The notes under the pieces: model-generated
Database searches by the model: none
Seen by the model: the letters and a program-made list of their open reading frames with translations, nothing else
Told to the model about the DNA's origin: nothing
Assembly: GCF_001425045.1 (NCBI RefSeq)
Contig: NZ_LMDJ01000036.1
Span: forward strand, 186,001 to 250,000
Reading direction: 5' to 3'
From: Massilia sp. Root351
GTDB lineage: Bacteria; Pseudomonadota; Gammaproteobacteria; Burkholderiales; Burkholderiaceae_D
DNA: 64,000 nucleotides
Part shown: piece by piece, positions 55,552 through 64,000 of the stretch
Layout of the letters: the number at the start of each line of letters is the position of its first letter
How positions within the stretch are numbered: position 1 is the stretch's first letter
Made by a program: the position numbers and the translations under genes

Positions 55552-58500
55552 ATGCCCAACTACCTGACCCTGATCACAGCCGTGCCGTCCAGCAGCCTGC
55601 TGTACGAGGGGCGTTACGACACCTTGCTGGTGCTGCTATCGGTGGTGGTGGCAATCTTCGCCTCATATGCCGCGCTGCTGGTGTCGCAGCATGCGTCCGG
55701 CATCGCCAGCGGCGCGCGGCGGCGCAGCTGGCTGCTGGTGGGCGGGCTGTGCCTGGGCCTGGGCATCTGGGCCATGCACTTCGTCGGCATGCTGGCCTTC
55801 ACGCTGCCCTGCACCAGCAGCTACGATTACCGCATCACCCTGCTCTCCACGCTGCCCGGCATCCTGGCCAGCACCATGGCCCTGAGCCAGATCAGCCACC
55901 GCGACATCACCGGCCGCGAACTGGCCGTCGGCGGCCTGCTGCTGGGCGCCGGCATAGGCGCCATGCATTACTCCGGCATGGCGGCCATGCGCCTGGACGG
56001 CTTTATCCAGTATGACCTGAAACTGTTCCTGCTTTCCATCGTAGTGGCCGTGGCGCTGGCTACGCTGGCGCTGTGGACCAAGTTCCGCCTGATGACGCTG
56101 CGCGCCGGCTGGCGCCAGCACGCCACGCTGATCGGCGCGTGCGTGATGGGCCTGGCCGTGGCCGGCATGCACTACACGGCCATGGCCGCCGCCTATTTCA
56201 TCCGCGCCGGCGAAAATCCCGCCGCCGAGTCCGAAATCGGCGCCACCTTCCTGGCCACCATCGTGCTGTTCGCCACCAGCCTGATCATTGTGATCACCAT
56301 CGTGGCCACTTACATCGGCAAGCACAAGCTGTTCTCCTTCGAGCGATCCTACAAGCTGGCCGGCCTGGTGATGGCAGGCTGGATCATGGTCGCGTGGCTG
56401 AGCGCGAACTATTTTCACGAGCGCATGGTGCGCGAGCTGGACCGGCACGAATCGGCACAGGCCCGGCAACAGGCGCGCGACGCGGCGGACAACATCTCGG
56501 CCCATTTGCAGCGGCTGAAAGGCATTCCTGCGATGCTCAGCCGCAATGAAGCGGTGCGCAGCGCCCTGCGCCAACCAGGGCCCGTGCCGCCCGCGCTGAA
56601 CCGGGAACTGAAGCTGACGGCGCAAGACCTGGATGCCGACGCCCTGTGGATCATGGACGCGAACGGCCTCTGCATCGCTTCCAGCAACGCCGATACGCCC
56701 GCCACCTTTGTCGGCACCAATTACGCCGACCGCACCTATTTCAAGCAAGCCAAAGCAGGCGGCAACGGCCGCCAGTACGCCATCGGCCGCACCAGCAATG
56801 TCGCCGGCCTGTACTACTCCACGCCCGTCTTCGACGGCGCGACGTTCACCGGCGCGGTGGCGGTGAAGCGCAACGTCTCGCGGCTGGCGGCGTGGACCGG
56901 GCCGGTGCGCGCCTTCCTCTCCGACGCCAACGGCGTCATCGTGCAGGCGGCCGATGCGCGCCTTGAATTCCGCGCCCTGCCGCAGGCGGCGGTCAATGCG
57001 ATGACGCCGCAGCAGCGCCTGTCGCAGTACCGGCGCGGACACTTCGATGTGCTGCAGGTGAGCTCCTGGGGCGAGGCCTATTTCCCGGCGGCGGTTCGCA
57101 TCGGCGCCGACCAGGCGCCGGTGCTGATCTCCTCCGCGCCACTGGCCAGTGACGACATGGCCCTGCACGTGGCGCGCCCGCTGCCGGAACTGGCCCGCCT
57201 GAGCACGGAGCGTCTGTGGCTGTTCGCGCTGATCGCGCTGGCCGGCAGCATGCTGATCGTCGCCGCTTCGGCCGTCGTGCTGTACCTGCGCGCCTCGCAC
57301 AAGGTGGAAGCCGACCTGCGCGTGGCCGCCACCGCGTTCGAGGCCCAGGAAGGCATGGTGATTACCGATGCCAACGGCACCATCCTGCGCATCAACCGCG
57401 CCTTCACCGACATCACCGGCTACACGGATGCGGACGCGGTCGACCGCAAGCTGGACCTGGCCGACGCCAGCCGCCACGACGTCCAGTTTTGCGCCGGAAT
57501 CTGGCAAGCCGTGCGCAGCGAAGGCGCATGGCAGGGCGAGATCTGGAACCGGCGCAAGTCCGGCGAATCGTTCCCGGAATGGCTGACCATCACGGCCGTG
57601 CGCGACGCCGCCGGCCACGCCACGCACTACGTGTGCACCTTGACCGACATCACCCGCCGCAAGGCCGACGAAGAGGAAATCCGCAACCTGGCACTGTACG
57701 ACTGCCTGACCACGCTGCCCAACCGGCGCTGCCTGATGGAGCGGCTGGAACACGCCATCCGCGGCAGCGAGCGCAGCGGGCAATACGGCGCCCTGCTCTT
57801 CATCGACCTGGATAATTTCAAGGACCTGAACGATACCTTGGGCCACAACATGGGCGACCTGCTGCTGCAGCAAACAGCGCAGCGCTTTGTGTCCAGCGTG
57901 CGCTCGAGCGACACCGTGGCGCGCCTGGGCGGCGACGAGTTCATCGTGATGCTGGAAGACCTGGGCACCTGCCAAAAAGAGGCCGTGGCGCACGCGCGCG
58001 AAACCGGCGAGAAAATCCTGCGCCGCCTGAACGACGCCTACGCCCTGGGCGACCACGACTTCACCTGCAGCGCCAGCATTGGCGTGACCGTGTTCCAGGG
58101 CCACGACCAGAGCGTGGCCATCCTGCTGAAACAGACCGACCTGGCGATGTACCAGGCCAAGGCTGCGGGCCGCAACGCGATGCGCTTCTTTGAACCCAGC
58201 ATGCAGGAAGTGGTGACGGTACGCGCCACGCTGGACGCCGACTTGCGCCTCGGCTTGCAGCATGGCCAGTTCCGGCTGTACTACCAGCCGCAGGTCGATG
58301 CGGCGGAACGCGTCACCGGCGCGGAAGTACTGCTGCGCTGGCTGCACCCGCAGCGCGGCCTGGTGCATCCGCTGGACTTTATCGCGGCGGCCGAGGAATC
58401 GGGCCTGATACTGCCGCTGGGGCGCTGGGTGATGGAAACGGCGTGCGCCCAGCTGGCGGCATGGGCGGGACAGCCGGAGATGGCCCATCTGGCGATAGCG

Positions 58501-59001
58501 GTAAACGTGAGCCCGCTGCAGTTCCGGCAGCCCGATTTCGTCGAGCAGGTCAACGAGGTGCTGATTGCCAGCGGCGCCAATCCGCGCCGCCTGAAACTGG
58601 AGCTGACGGAAACCATGCTGCTCGACGACGTGGAACAGGCAATCTGCAAGATGGCCGCCCTGAAGGTGCGCGGCGTGAACTTTGCGCTGGACGATTTCGG
58701 CACCGGCTACTCCTCGCTGTCCTACCTGCAGCGCTTGCCCATCAGCCAGCTGAAGATCGACCGCAGCTTCGTGCGCGACGTGTTGAACAGCCCCAGCGAC
58801 GCCGCCATCACCAAGACCATCATCAGCCTGGCCCACACCATGGGGCTGGCAGCGGTCGCCGAAGGGGTGGAAACGCCGGAGCAGTTCGCCTTGCTGGCGG
58901 AGCTGGGCTGCGACGGCTACCAGGGCTACTGGTTCGGCCGTCCCATGCCGGTGCAGGCCTTCGAATCCGTTTTGCAAGGCCAGCAGGCCCTGTCGGCGTG
59001 A
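55552..59001 (+). CDS. MHYT - sensor - PAS - GGDEF - EAL c-di-GMP protein
   Basis: An 1149-residue membrane protein. Residues 20-260 form an MHYT sensor with three M-H-[FY] motifs (MHFVGM at 75, MHYSGM near 139, MHYTAM near 205), proposed to bind copper and sense gases. A membrane segment (about 265-285) leads into a periplasmic Cache-like domain (about 290-545), a second membrane segment (about 555-580), a PAS domain (about 590-705), GGDEF with an intact signature at 793-797 and inhibitory RxxD motif just before, and an EAL domain (about 900-1145) whose signature reads EVL at 925-927. Other EAL catalytic residues (VNVSP, ELTE, DDFGTG, KIDR, EGVE) are present. It may make, break or both. Confidence 0.92.
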   Translation: MPNYLTLITAVPSSSLLYEGRYDTLLVLLSVVVAIFASYAALLVSQHASGIASGARRRSWLLVGGLCLGLGIWAMHFVGMLAFTLPCTSSYDYRITLLSTLPGILASTMALSQISHRDITGRELAVGGLLLGAGIGAMHYSGMAAMRLDGFIQYDLKLFLLSIVVAVALATLALWTKFRLMTLRAGWRQHATLIGACVMGLAVAGMHYTAMAAAYFIRAGENPAAESEIGATFLATIVLFATSLIIVITIVATYIGKHKLFSFERSYKLAGLVMAGWIMVAWLSANYFHERMVRELDRHESAQARQQARDAADNISAHLQRLKGIPAMLSRNEAVRSALRQPGPVPPALNRELKLTAQDLDADALWIMDANGLCIASSNADTPATFVGTNYADRTYFKQAKAGGNGRQYAIGRTSNVAGLYYSTPVFDGATFTGAVAVKRNVSRLAAWTGPVRAFLSDANGVIVQAADARLEFRALPQAAVNAMTPQQRLSQYRRGHFDVLQVSSWGEAYFPAAVRIGADQAPVLISSAPLASDDMALHVARPLPELARLSTERLWLFALIALAGSMLIVAASAVVLYLRASHKVEADLRVAATAFEAQEGMVITDANGTILRINRAFTDITGYTDADAVDRKLDLADASRHDVQFCAGIWQAVRSEGAWQGEIWNRRKSGESFPEWLTITAVRDAAGHATHYVCTLTDITRRKADEEEIRNLALYDCLTTLPNRRCLMERLEHAIRGSERSGQYGALLFIDLDNFKDLNDTLGHNMGDLLLQQTAQRFVSSVRSSDTVARLGGDEFIVMLEDLGTCQKEAVAHARETGEKILRRLNDAYALGDHDFTCSASIGVTVFQGHDQSVAILLKQTDLAMYQAKAAGRNAMRFFEPSMQEVVTVRATLDADLRLGLQHGQFRLYYQPQVDAAERVTGAEVLLRWLHPQRGLVHPLDFIAAAEESGLILPLGRWVMETACAQLAAWAGQPEMAHLAIAVNVSPLQFRQPDFVEQVNEVLIASGANPRRLKLELTETMLLDDVEQAICKMAALKVRGVNFALDDFGTGYSSLSYLQRLPISQLKIDRSFVRDVLNSPSDAAITKTIISLAHTMGLAAVAEGVETPEQFALLAELGCDGYQGYWFGRPMPVQAFESVLQGQQALSA

Positions 59002-59041
59002 CGCCCGGCGCCCCCGGCGCCACCCGGTGTATGCTAGCGGC

Positions 59042-60289
59042 ATGGACTCCCTGATCGCCGCCTCCGCGCGTGCCCTCGCTGCCGGAGACGCTCTCGGCGC
59101 CCTGAAACGCGTCGCCCTGCGCGGCGATCCGCCCGCGCTGGCTTTGCGCGGCATCGCCATGGCGCAACTGGGCGAGCATGCGCGGGCACGCGAACTGCTC
59201 AGGCTGGCCGCACGCGGCTTCGGCGCGCACGAGGAACTGTCGCGCGCCCGCTGCGTGGTGGCCGAGGCCGAAGTGGCGCTTGCCATGCGCGATTTCAGCG
59301 CCGCGCCGCGCGCGCTGAGTGCAGCCATTGCCACGCTTGAGGCGCATGCCGACCATGCCAACGCGCTGCAGGCGCGCCTGGTGTCCACGCGCCAGCTCCT
59401 CCTGCTGGGCCGTCTCGACGAGGCCGCCGCCGCGCTGGCGCTCATCGACACGCAAGGCTTGCCGCCGGCATTGGCGGCCGTGGCCGCACTGGCGGCGGCG
59501 GAACTGGCGCTGCGCTCACTGAGCATGGAAGCGGCCCGCAACGCGCTTGCCCATGCGCACCATGCGGCCGAACGCGCCCGCGTGCCCGCGTTGCTGGCCG
59601 AAGTGGCCGAAGCGCACACCGCGCTGGAACGCCCTGCCGCGCGCCGCATCTCGGCCGGCAAGGAGCAGTTGCTGCGCCTGGACGATGTGGCCGCCCTGCT
59701 GGGCTCCGGCGCCCTGGTGGTGGACGCCTGCCGCCGCGCCATCGGCACCGGCACCGGCGCAGACGCCGACGCAGGCCCGGCCGCATGGCAATCCCTGGCG
59801 CGCCGTCCCATCCTGTTCTCGTTGGCGCGCACACTCGCCGAGGCATGGCCTGGCGGCGCCGACCGCGAGTCCCTGATTGCCAGCGCCTTCAATATGCAAG
59901 CCCCGGACGAAACCCACCGGGCCCGCTTGCGCGTTGAAATCGGCCGCCTGCGCGCGCTGGCCGCCGGCTTCGCCCGCATCGAAGCCACGCCGCGCGGCTT
60001 CGTGCTCAAGCCGCACGGCGAACGCCCGGTGGCCGTGCTGACGCCGCCCATCGACGGCGACCAGGCCTCGCTGCTTGCCCTGCTGTCCGACGGCGCAGCC
60101 TGGTCCACCTCTGCCCTGGCGCTGGCCCTGGGCGCCAGCCAGCGCACCGTGCAGCGCGCGCTGGCCGATCTGGAAGCCGTAGGACGCGCGCGCTCCATCG
60201 GCAAGGCGCGCACCTGCCGCTGGCTCGCGCCCCCGCTGGCCGGATACACGACAATCTTGTTACTCCCTGCCGCGCTGGCGATGGCATAA
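59042..60289 (+). CDS. TPR-like protein with C-terminal HTH domain
   Basis: A 415-residue protein. The first 200 residues are Ala/Leu-rich helices resembling TPR repeats (ALALRGIAMAQLGEHARARELL). The middle (about 270-335) resembles a winged-helix BTAD-type segment (RVEIGRLRALAAGFARIEATPRGFVL). The last 75 residues hold an HTH_11-like helix-turn-helix (LLALLSDGAAWSTSALALAL then ASQRTVQRALADLEAVG). A transcription factor that senses through its helical part is likely. The ATG at 59042 is preferred. It precedes the beta-propeller, DUF899 and membrane protein genes on the same strand and may regulate them. Confidence 0.78.
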   Translation: MDSLIAASARALAAGDALGALKRVALRGDPPALALRGIAMAQLGEHARARELLRLAARGFGAHEELSRARCVVAEAEVALAMRDFSAAPRALSAAIATLEAHADHANALQARLVSTRQLLLLGRLDEAAAALALIDTQGLPPALAAVAALAAAELALRSLSMEAARNALAHAHHAAERARVPALLAEVAEAHTALERPAARRISAGKEQLLRLDDVAALLGSGALVVDACRRAIGTGTGADADAGPAAWQSLARRPILFSLARTLAEAWPGGADRESLIASAFNMQAPDETHRARLRVEIGRLRALAAGFARIEATPRGFVLKPHGERPVAVLTPPIDGDQASLLALLSDGAAWSTSALALALGASQRTVQRALADLEAVGRARSIGKARTCRWLAPPLAGYTTILLLPAALAMA

Positions 60290-60335
60290 AGTTCTCTTGC
60301 GGCGCCGATCCGTGGCGCGACACCAGGAGACAGCA

Positions 60336-60989
60336 ATGACCAGCAAGAACCAAAGCAGTCCGCGCACGGCGGAAATCGTGCGCGAGTATGGGCCCTTCGA
60401 CGGCGCCAGCAGCATCGCCGGCGTCACCCATGACGGCCAGCGCGTGTGGGCCGCCACCGGCGCCAAACTGATCGCCTTCGATCCGGCCAGCGGCGACACC
60501 ACGCGCACGCTGGACCGTGCCTGCGACGCCGGCACCGCCTTCGACGGCACCTATCTGTACCAGATTGCCGAGGACCGCATCGACAAGATCGACCCCGCCA
60601 CCGGCAACGTCCTGTCCTCCATCCCCGCGCCCGGCCAGGGCGGCGACTCGGGCCTGACCTGGGCCGAAGGCAGCCTGTGGGTGGGCCAGTACCGCGACCG
60701 CAAGATCCACCAGATCGATCCCGCCACCGGCGCCGTCATCCGCAGCATCAGCTCCAACCGCTTCGTCACCGGCGTGACCTGGGTGGACGGCGAACTGTGG
60801 CACGCCACCTGGGAGGGCGACGACAGCGAGATCCGCCGCGTCGACCCGAACAGTGGCGATGTGCTGGAGCGGCTGGCAATGCCGGCCGGCACGAACATCA
60901 GCGGCCTGGAATCGGACGGCGCGGACCTGTTCTACGCGGGCGGCGGCGGCAGCGGCAAAGTGCGCGCCGTGCGGCGCCCGAAAAACTAA
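60336..60989 (+). CDS. Vgb/YncE-like beta-propeller protein
   Basis: A 217-residue cytoplasmic protein (no signal peptide) built from repeated blades: AKLIAFDPASGDTTRTL, DRIDKIDPATGNVLSSI, RKIHQIDPATGAVIRSI and SEIRRVDPNSGDVLERL. The repeats resemble virginiamycin B lyase, YncE and glutaminyl-cyclase-type propellers; the lyase's active His is not assured. The ATG follows AGGAGACAGCA. It lies 46 bases after the HTH gene and 18 bases before the DUF899 gene, so they probably form one operon. Function unknown. Confidence 0.8.
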   Translation: MTSKNQSSPRTAEIVREYGPFDGASSIAGVTHDGQRVWAATGAKLIAFDPASGDTTRTLDRACDAGTAFDGTYLYQIAEDRIDKIDPATGNVLSSIPAPGQGGDSGLTWAEGSLWVGQYRDRKIHQIDPATGAVIRSISSNRFVTGVTWVDGELWHATWEGDDSEIRRVDPNSGDVLERLAMPAGTNISGLESDGADLFYAGGGGSGKVRAVRRPKN

Positions 60990-61007
60990 GCCATCAAGGA
61001 GCAAATC

Positions 61008-61778
61008 ATGAACGATACCCATACCCATCCCGTGGTCAGCAGCGAGCAGTGGACCAGCGAACGCAAGGCCTTGCTGGAGCGCGAGAAGGAACTGATGCGC
61101 CTGCACGATGCAGTCGCCCGCGAACGGCGCGCGCTGCCGTGGGTGCGCATCGACAAGCATTACGTGTTCGATACACCCCAGGGCAAGCGCGCGCTGGCCG
61201 ATCTGTTCGAAGGCCGCCGCCAGCTGATGGTGCAGCACTTCATGTTCACACCCGGCAAGGAGCAAGGCTGCCGCAGCTGCTCCTACATGGCGGACCACAC
61301 GGACGGCGCGCTGCCGCACCAGGCCCAGCGGGATCTGGCTTTCGTGGCCGTATCGCGCGCGCCGGTAGAGGACATCGAACGTTTCCGCCGGCGCATGGGC
61401 TGGCAGTTCAACTGGGTGTCATCCGGCAGCGGCGATTTCAACTACGACTTCGATGTCAGTTTCACGCCGGAGCAGACGGCCAAGGGCAACGTCTACTATA
61501 ACTTCACCATGCAGCCCTTCCCGCTGCCGGATGCTCCGGGCATCAGCGTGTTCTACAAGGACGGCGACGGACACATTTACCGCACCTACTCCACCTACGG
61601 ACGCGGCGTGGAGGTGATGATGCACACCTATGCCTTGCTGGACCTGACGCCCAAGGGCCGGCAGGAGGAAGGCCAGGCCGACACCATGTCCTGGGTGCGC
61701 CACCACGACCTGTACGATCCGGCGCCGGCGCACGCCCCCGCAGCGGCATCCGCAGCCTGCTGCCACGCCGCAGCCTGA
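61008..61778 (+). CDS. DUF899 thioredoxin-like protein
   Basis: A 256-residue protein of the DUF899 (AhpC/TSA-like) family. Typical pieces are WVRIDKHYVFDTPQGKRALADLF, QHFMFTPGKEQGCRSCSYMAD with a CxxC, and NYDFDVSFTPEQ. The thioredoxin-like fold suggests redox or peroxide chemistry, but no activity is established for the family. The tail is Ala-rich with a final CC pair. It is in a probable operon with the beta-propeller gene before it and the membrane protein gene after it (31 bases). Confidence 0.87.
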   Translation: MNDTHTHPVVSSEQWTSERKALLEREKELMRLHDAVARERRALPWVRIDKHYVFDTPQGKRALADLFEGRRQLMVQHFMFTPGKEQGCRSCSYMADHTDGALPHQAQRDLAFVAVSRAPVEDIERFRRRMGWQFNWVSSGSGDFNYDFDVSFTPEQTAKGNVYYNFTMQPFPLPDAPGISVFYKDGDGHIYRTYSTYGRGVEVMMHTYALLDLTPKGRQEEGQADTMSWVRHHDLYDPAPAHAPAAASAACCHAAA

Positions 61779-61809
61779 AGCACGGACCACGCGGACACGC
61801 GGAGGTGGC

Positions 61810-62598
61810 ATGGATAGCATATGGCCATGGCTGGCGGTGGCGGGAAGTGGCGCGCTGCACGGGCTGAACCCTGCCACTGGCTGGATCTTCGCCGCCTTAC
61901 ATGGCCGACGCTACGGCGGCCGCATGCCGGCCCTGCGTGCACTGCTGCCGATTGCCGCCGGCCACACCGCGTCTGTGGTGCTGGTGGCCGCTGCGGCCAT
62001 GCTGGGCATGGCGATGGAGCGCGCCGCGCTCCAGCTGCTGGCCGGTGCGCTATTCCTGCTCGCGGTGCTGACGCTGCTGGGCGCGCCGGCGGCGCTGGGG
62101 CGCCGCGTCAAGGCCGCGCGCCTGCCGGGCAGCACATGCACGCCGGGCCGCCCGCCGGCCCGCCATGCCGCGCTGGCGCTGTGGTCCTGCATGGTGTCCA
62201 CCATCCACGGCGCAGGCCTGATGCTGGTGCCGGCCCTGATTCCGTTCTGCCTCAGCGACGGCCCGGCGCGCCAGATCACCGCCACCGGCTCGCTGGGGCT
62301 GGCGCTGGCCGCAGTCTGCGTGCACACCGCTGCGATGCTCGCCGCCGCCGGCCTGATGGCGTCGCTGGCGCTTCTGGCCCCCTTCTCGCCGCAAAAGATA
62401 GCGCAATCATTACTCAGCAAGCCTTTTCGAAATTATGGTATCGTGCGTATCCCGTCACATTTATGGTTGCGCAAACATGACTATCTCCAAGATCAAAGGA
62501 CTGCGCTGGTGGATGATAGGCTTGATCATGCTGGGCGCGGTCATCAACTACCTGACACGCAGCACGCTGGCCGTGTCGGCGCCGACGCTGCTCACTGA
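61810..62598 (+). CDS. Multi-pass membrane protein with an aberrant 3' end
   Basis: A 262-residue open frame starting at an ATG with a strong GGAGGTGG site. Residues 1-195 have five or six membrane segments and family-like motifs (HGLNPATGWIFAALHG, ALWSCMVSTIHGAGLMLVPAL, VCVHTAAMLAAAGLMASLALL). Such proteins often accompany DUF899 genes. Beyond about residue 200 the sequence turns hydrophilic and low in likely coding character, running 122 bases into the following MFS gene in another frame. The normal final membrane segment and stop seem to have been lost by truncation or frameshift, so the true functional end is uncertain. Confidence 0.7.
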   Translation: MDSIWPWLAVAGSGALHGLNPATGWIFAALHGRRYGGRMPALRALLPIAAGHTASVVLVAAAAMLGMAMERAALQLLAGALFLLAVLTLLGAPAALGRRVKAARLPGSTCTPGRPPARHAALALWSCMVSTIHGAGLMLVPALIPFCLSDGPARQITATGSLGLALAAVCVHTAAMLAAAGLMASLALLAPFSPQKIAQSLLSKPFRNYGIVRIPSHLWLRKHDYLQDQRTALVDDRLDHAGRGHQLPDTQHAGRVGADAAH

Positions 62599-63745
62599 AC
62601 TGAACATCACCACCCAGGAATACTCGTACATCACGGCGGCGTTCCAGGGGGCCATCATGCTGCAGCCGCTGTGCGGCTACGTGCTGGACGTGATCGGCCT
62701 GAAATGGGGCTTCGCCATGTTTGCGGCGGCATGGTCGGTCATCTGCATGGCGCACGGCATGGCCACCAGCTGGCAGGCGCTGGCCTGGCTGCGCGGCCTG
62801 CTGGGCCTGGCCGAGGGATCGGCCAATCCGGCCGGCATGAAGGCCGTGTCCGAATGGTTCCCGGCCAAGGAGCGCGGGCTGGCGGGCGGCTTCTTCAATA
62901 TCGGCGCCTCGGTCGGCTCCATGCTGGCGCCGCCGCTGGTGGTGTGGGCCATTTTGCACTACAACTGGCAGTCCGCCTTCGTGATCACCGGCGCGCTGGG
63001 CCTGGTGTGGGTGGCGGCCTGGCTGCTGCTGTACGACGCGCCGGCGCGCCACCGCCGCCTGTCCGCCGCCGAGGCCAAGCACATTGCGGACGGACAGGAA
63101 CAGCATCTGCAGGGCGACGGCAAGCGCCCGTCCATCACCAGCATCCTCAGGATGCGCAATTTCTGGGGCATCGCCCTGCCCCGCTTCCTGGCCGATCCCA
63201 CCTGGGGCACGCTGTCGTTCTGGGTGCCGCTGTACCTGACCACGGTGCGCCATTTCGACCTGATGCAGATCGCCATGTTCGCCTGGCTGCCCTTCCTGGC
63301 GGCCGACCTGGGCTGCCTGTTCGGCCCCGTGGTGGTGCTGGCGCTGCAAAAGCGCGGCGTGCGGCTGATTAACGCGCGCCGCAGCGCGTTCACGCTGGGC
63401 GCCTGCATGATGATGGGCGTGGCCTTTGTCGGCTTCGTGGACAGCCCGTATGCCGCGATTGCACTGCTGAGCCTGGCCGGCTTTGCGCACCAGACCTTGT
63501 CCGTCACCGTCATCACCATGTCGTCCGACCTGTTCCGCCGCAACGAAGTGGCCACGGTGGCCGGCATGTGCGGCAGCTTCGGCAACCTGGGGCTGCTGCT
63601 GTTCTCGCTGCTGATCGGCGGCCTGATTTCCACTGTCGGCTACACGCCGTTCTTTGTCAGCCTGGCGGTGCTGGACCTGGTGGCCGCCTTGCTGCTGTGG
63701 GTGCTGGTGCGCGAGCCCCTGCAGCCCGTCCTCGTCACCCAATAG
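62477..63745 (+). CDS. MFS transporter, hexuronate (ExuT)-like
   Basis: A 422-residue major facilitator with 12 membrane segments of the anion:cation symporter family. The start reads KGLRWWMIGLIMLGAVINYL, followed by SGxx-type loops such as YVLDVIGLKWGFAMF and SANPAGMKAVSEWFPAKERG, both typical for ExuT and related hexuronate or sugar-acid carriers. The ATG at 62477 is preferred over 62435. It precedes a GH43 xylosidase gene by 3 bases, so a xylan or glucuronoxylan-degradation locus extends beyond the window; glucuronate or aldouronate import is likely. Confidence 0.9.
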   Translation: MTISKIKGLRWWMIGLIMLGAVINYLTRSTLAVSAPTLLTELNITTQEYSYITAAFQGAIMLQPLCGYVLDVIGLKWGFAMFAAAWSVICMAHGMATSWQALAWLRGLLGLAEGSANPAGMKAVSEWFPAKERGLAGGFFNIGASVGSMLAPPLVVWAILHYNWQSAFVITGALGLVWVAAWLLLYDAPARHRRLSAAEAKHIADGQEQHLQGDGKRPSITSILRMRNFWGIALPRFLADPTWGTLSFWVPLYLTTVRHFDLMQIAMFAWLPFLAADLGCLFGPVVVLALQKRGVRLINARRSAFTLGACMMMGVAFVGFVDSPYAAIALLSLAGFAHQTLSVTVITMSSDLFRRNEVATVAGMCGSFGNLGLLLFSLLIGGLISTVGYTPFFVSLAVLDLVAALLLWVLVREPLQPVLVTQ

Positions 63746-63748
63746 ACC

Positions 63749-64000
63749 ATGATTCAGAATCCCATCCTCCCCGGCTTCAATCCCGACCCGTCCATCGTGC
63801 GCGTGGGCGACGACTACTACATCGCCACCTCCACCTTCGAATGGTACCCGGGCGTGCAGATCCACCATTCTCGCGACCTGGTGCACTGGCGCCTGCTCAC
63901 CCGTCCGCTCACCCGCGCCAGCCAGCTCAACATGCTGGGCGCGCCGGACTCCTGCGGCGTGTGGGCGCCCTGCCTGACCCATGCGGACGGCCTGTTCTGG
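63749..64000 (+). CDS. Glycoside hydrolase family 43 beta-xylosidase, partial
   Basis: The first 84 codons of a gene cut by the window edge. The sequence IQNPILPGFNPDPSIVRVGD followed by DYYIATSTFEWYPGVQIHHS is the hallmark of GH43 xylan 1,4-beta-xylosidase / arabinofuranosidase. The Asp in NPDPS is the general base of the five-bladed propeller. No signal peptide, so the enzyme is cytoplasmic and would act on imported xylo-oligosaccharides. Translation starts 3 bases after the MFS gene. Confidence 0.93.
   Translation, partial: MIQNPILPGFNPDPSIVRVGDDYYIATSTFEWYPGVQIHHSRDLVHWRLLTRPLTRASQLNMLGAPDSCGVWAPCLTHADGLFW

Noticed and set aside
55663..60336. A 1557-codon open frame on the minus strand
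   Set aside because: It is antisense to the GGDEF/EAL gene and the HTH gene. Its translation is low-complexity and Ala/Gln/His/Arg-rich, the expected shadow of high-GC codon bias.

Overview
The window is a chromosomal segment of a high-GC betaproteobacterium, most likely of the family Oxalobacteraceae (Massilia, Duganella, Telluria, Janthinobacterium group). This rests on the conserved block gyrA - DUF2059 gene - serC - pheA - hisC - tyrA - aroA - cmk - rpsA - ihfB - lapA - lapB - hldA, the neighbouring ompA - ubiG - gph set, and a tmRNA whose tag reads ANDNSYALAA. Genus assignment is inference; no 16S gene is present. There is no prophage, insertion sequence, CRISPR array or tRNA gene in view.

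Layout. 1-2.6 kb: the edge of a possible Crp/Fnr-type regulator, an internally deleted short-chain dehydrogenase remnant, an intact SDR with a divergent LysR regulator, and an acidic low-complexity protein. 2.8-8.4 kb: a DUF4148 protein, then a complete Aae/Fus-type efflux set (outer-membrane lipoprotein, MarR regulator, FUSC pump, DUF1656 protein, HlyD adaptor). 8.4-14.9 kb: a small membrane protein, DsbA, a cobalamin-riboswitch-controlled TonB receptor (BtuB-like), and a divergent M1-type metallopeptidase translationally coupled to a membrane protein. 15-22.6 kb: DODA-type dioxygenase, circularly permuted GTPase YlqF/RbgA, OPT transporter, a large hybrid histidine kinase and a VOC protein. 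22.6-28.8 kb: a histone-deacetylase-like enzyme divergent from a coupled MoxR - DUF58 - transglutaminase - MltB operon. 29-34.9 kb: small HTH-like protein, CysM, GNAT acetyltransferase, a Crp/glutaredoxin/thioredoxin-reductase-like fusion, a secreted M28 peptidase and a ComEA-like protein. 35-50.3 kb: ApbE and the conserved housekeeping block, all on the minus strand. 50.7-55.4 kb: OmpA, UbiG, Gph, an orphan protein with a GIY-YIG-like motif, ssrA, and a striking run of perfect hairpins. 55.5-64 kb: an MHYT/sensor/PAS/GGDEF/EAL protein, an HTH / beta-propeller / DUF899 / membrane-protein cluster, and the start of a sugar operon (MFS hexuronate-type carrier plus a GH43 beta-xylosidase cut by the window edge).

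How the genes work together. The minus-strand block joins aromatic amino acid and serine synthesis (serC, pheA, hisC, tyrA, aroA) with translation and DNA functions (cmk, rpsA, ihfB, gyrA) and LPS control (lapA, lapB, hldA). The accessory stretches are mostly envelope and stress functions: aromatic-acid efflux, disulfide formation, peptidoglycan cleavage, B12 uptake and c-di-GMP signalling. No wholly new system can be proven from sequence alone. The items most worth following up are the hairpin train after ssrA with the orphan GIY-YIG-like gene before it, the CxxC-less Crp/Grx/TrxR fusion, the HTH / propeller / DUF899 cluster, an ApbE lacking a canonical metal ligand, and a GGGGTC-core family of palindromic repeats.
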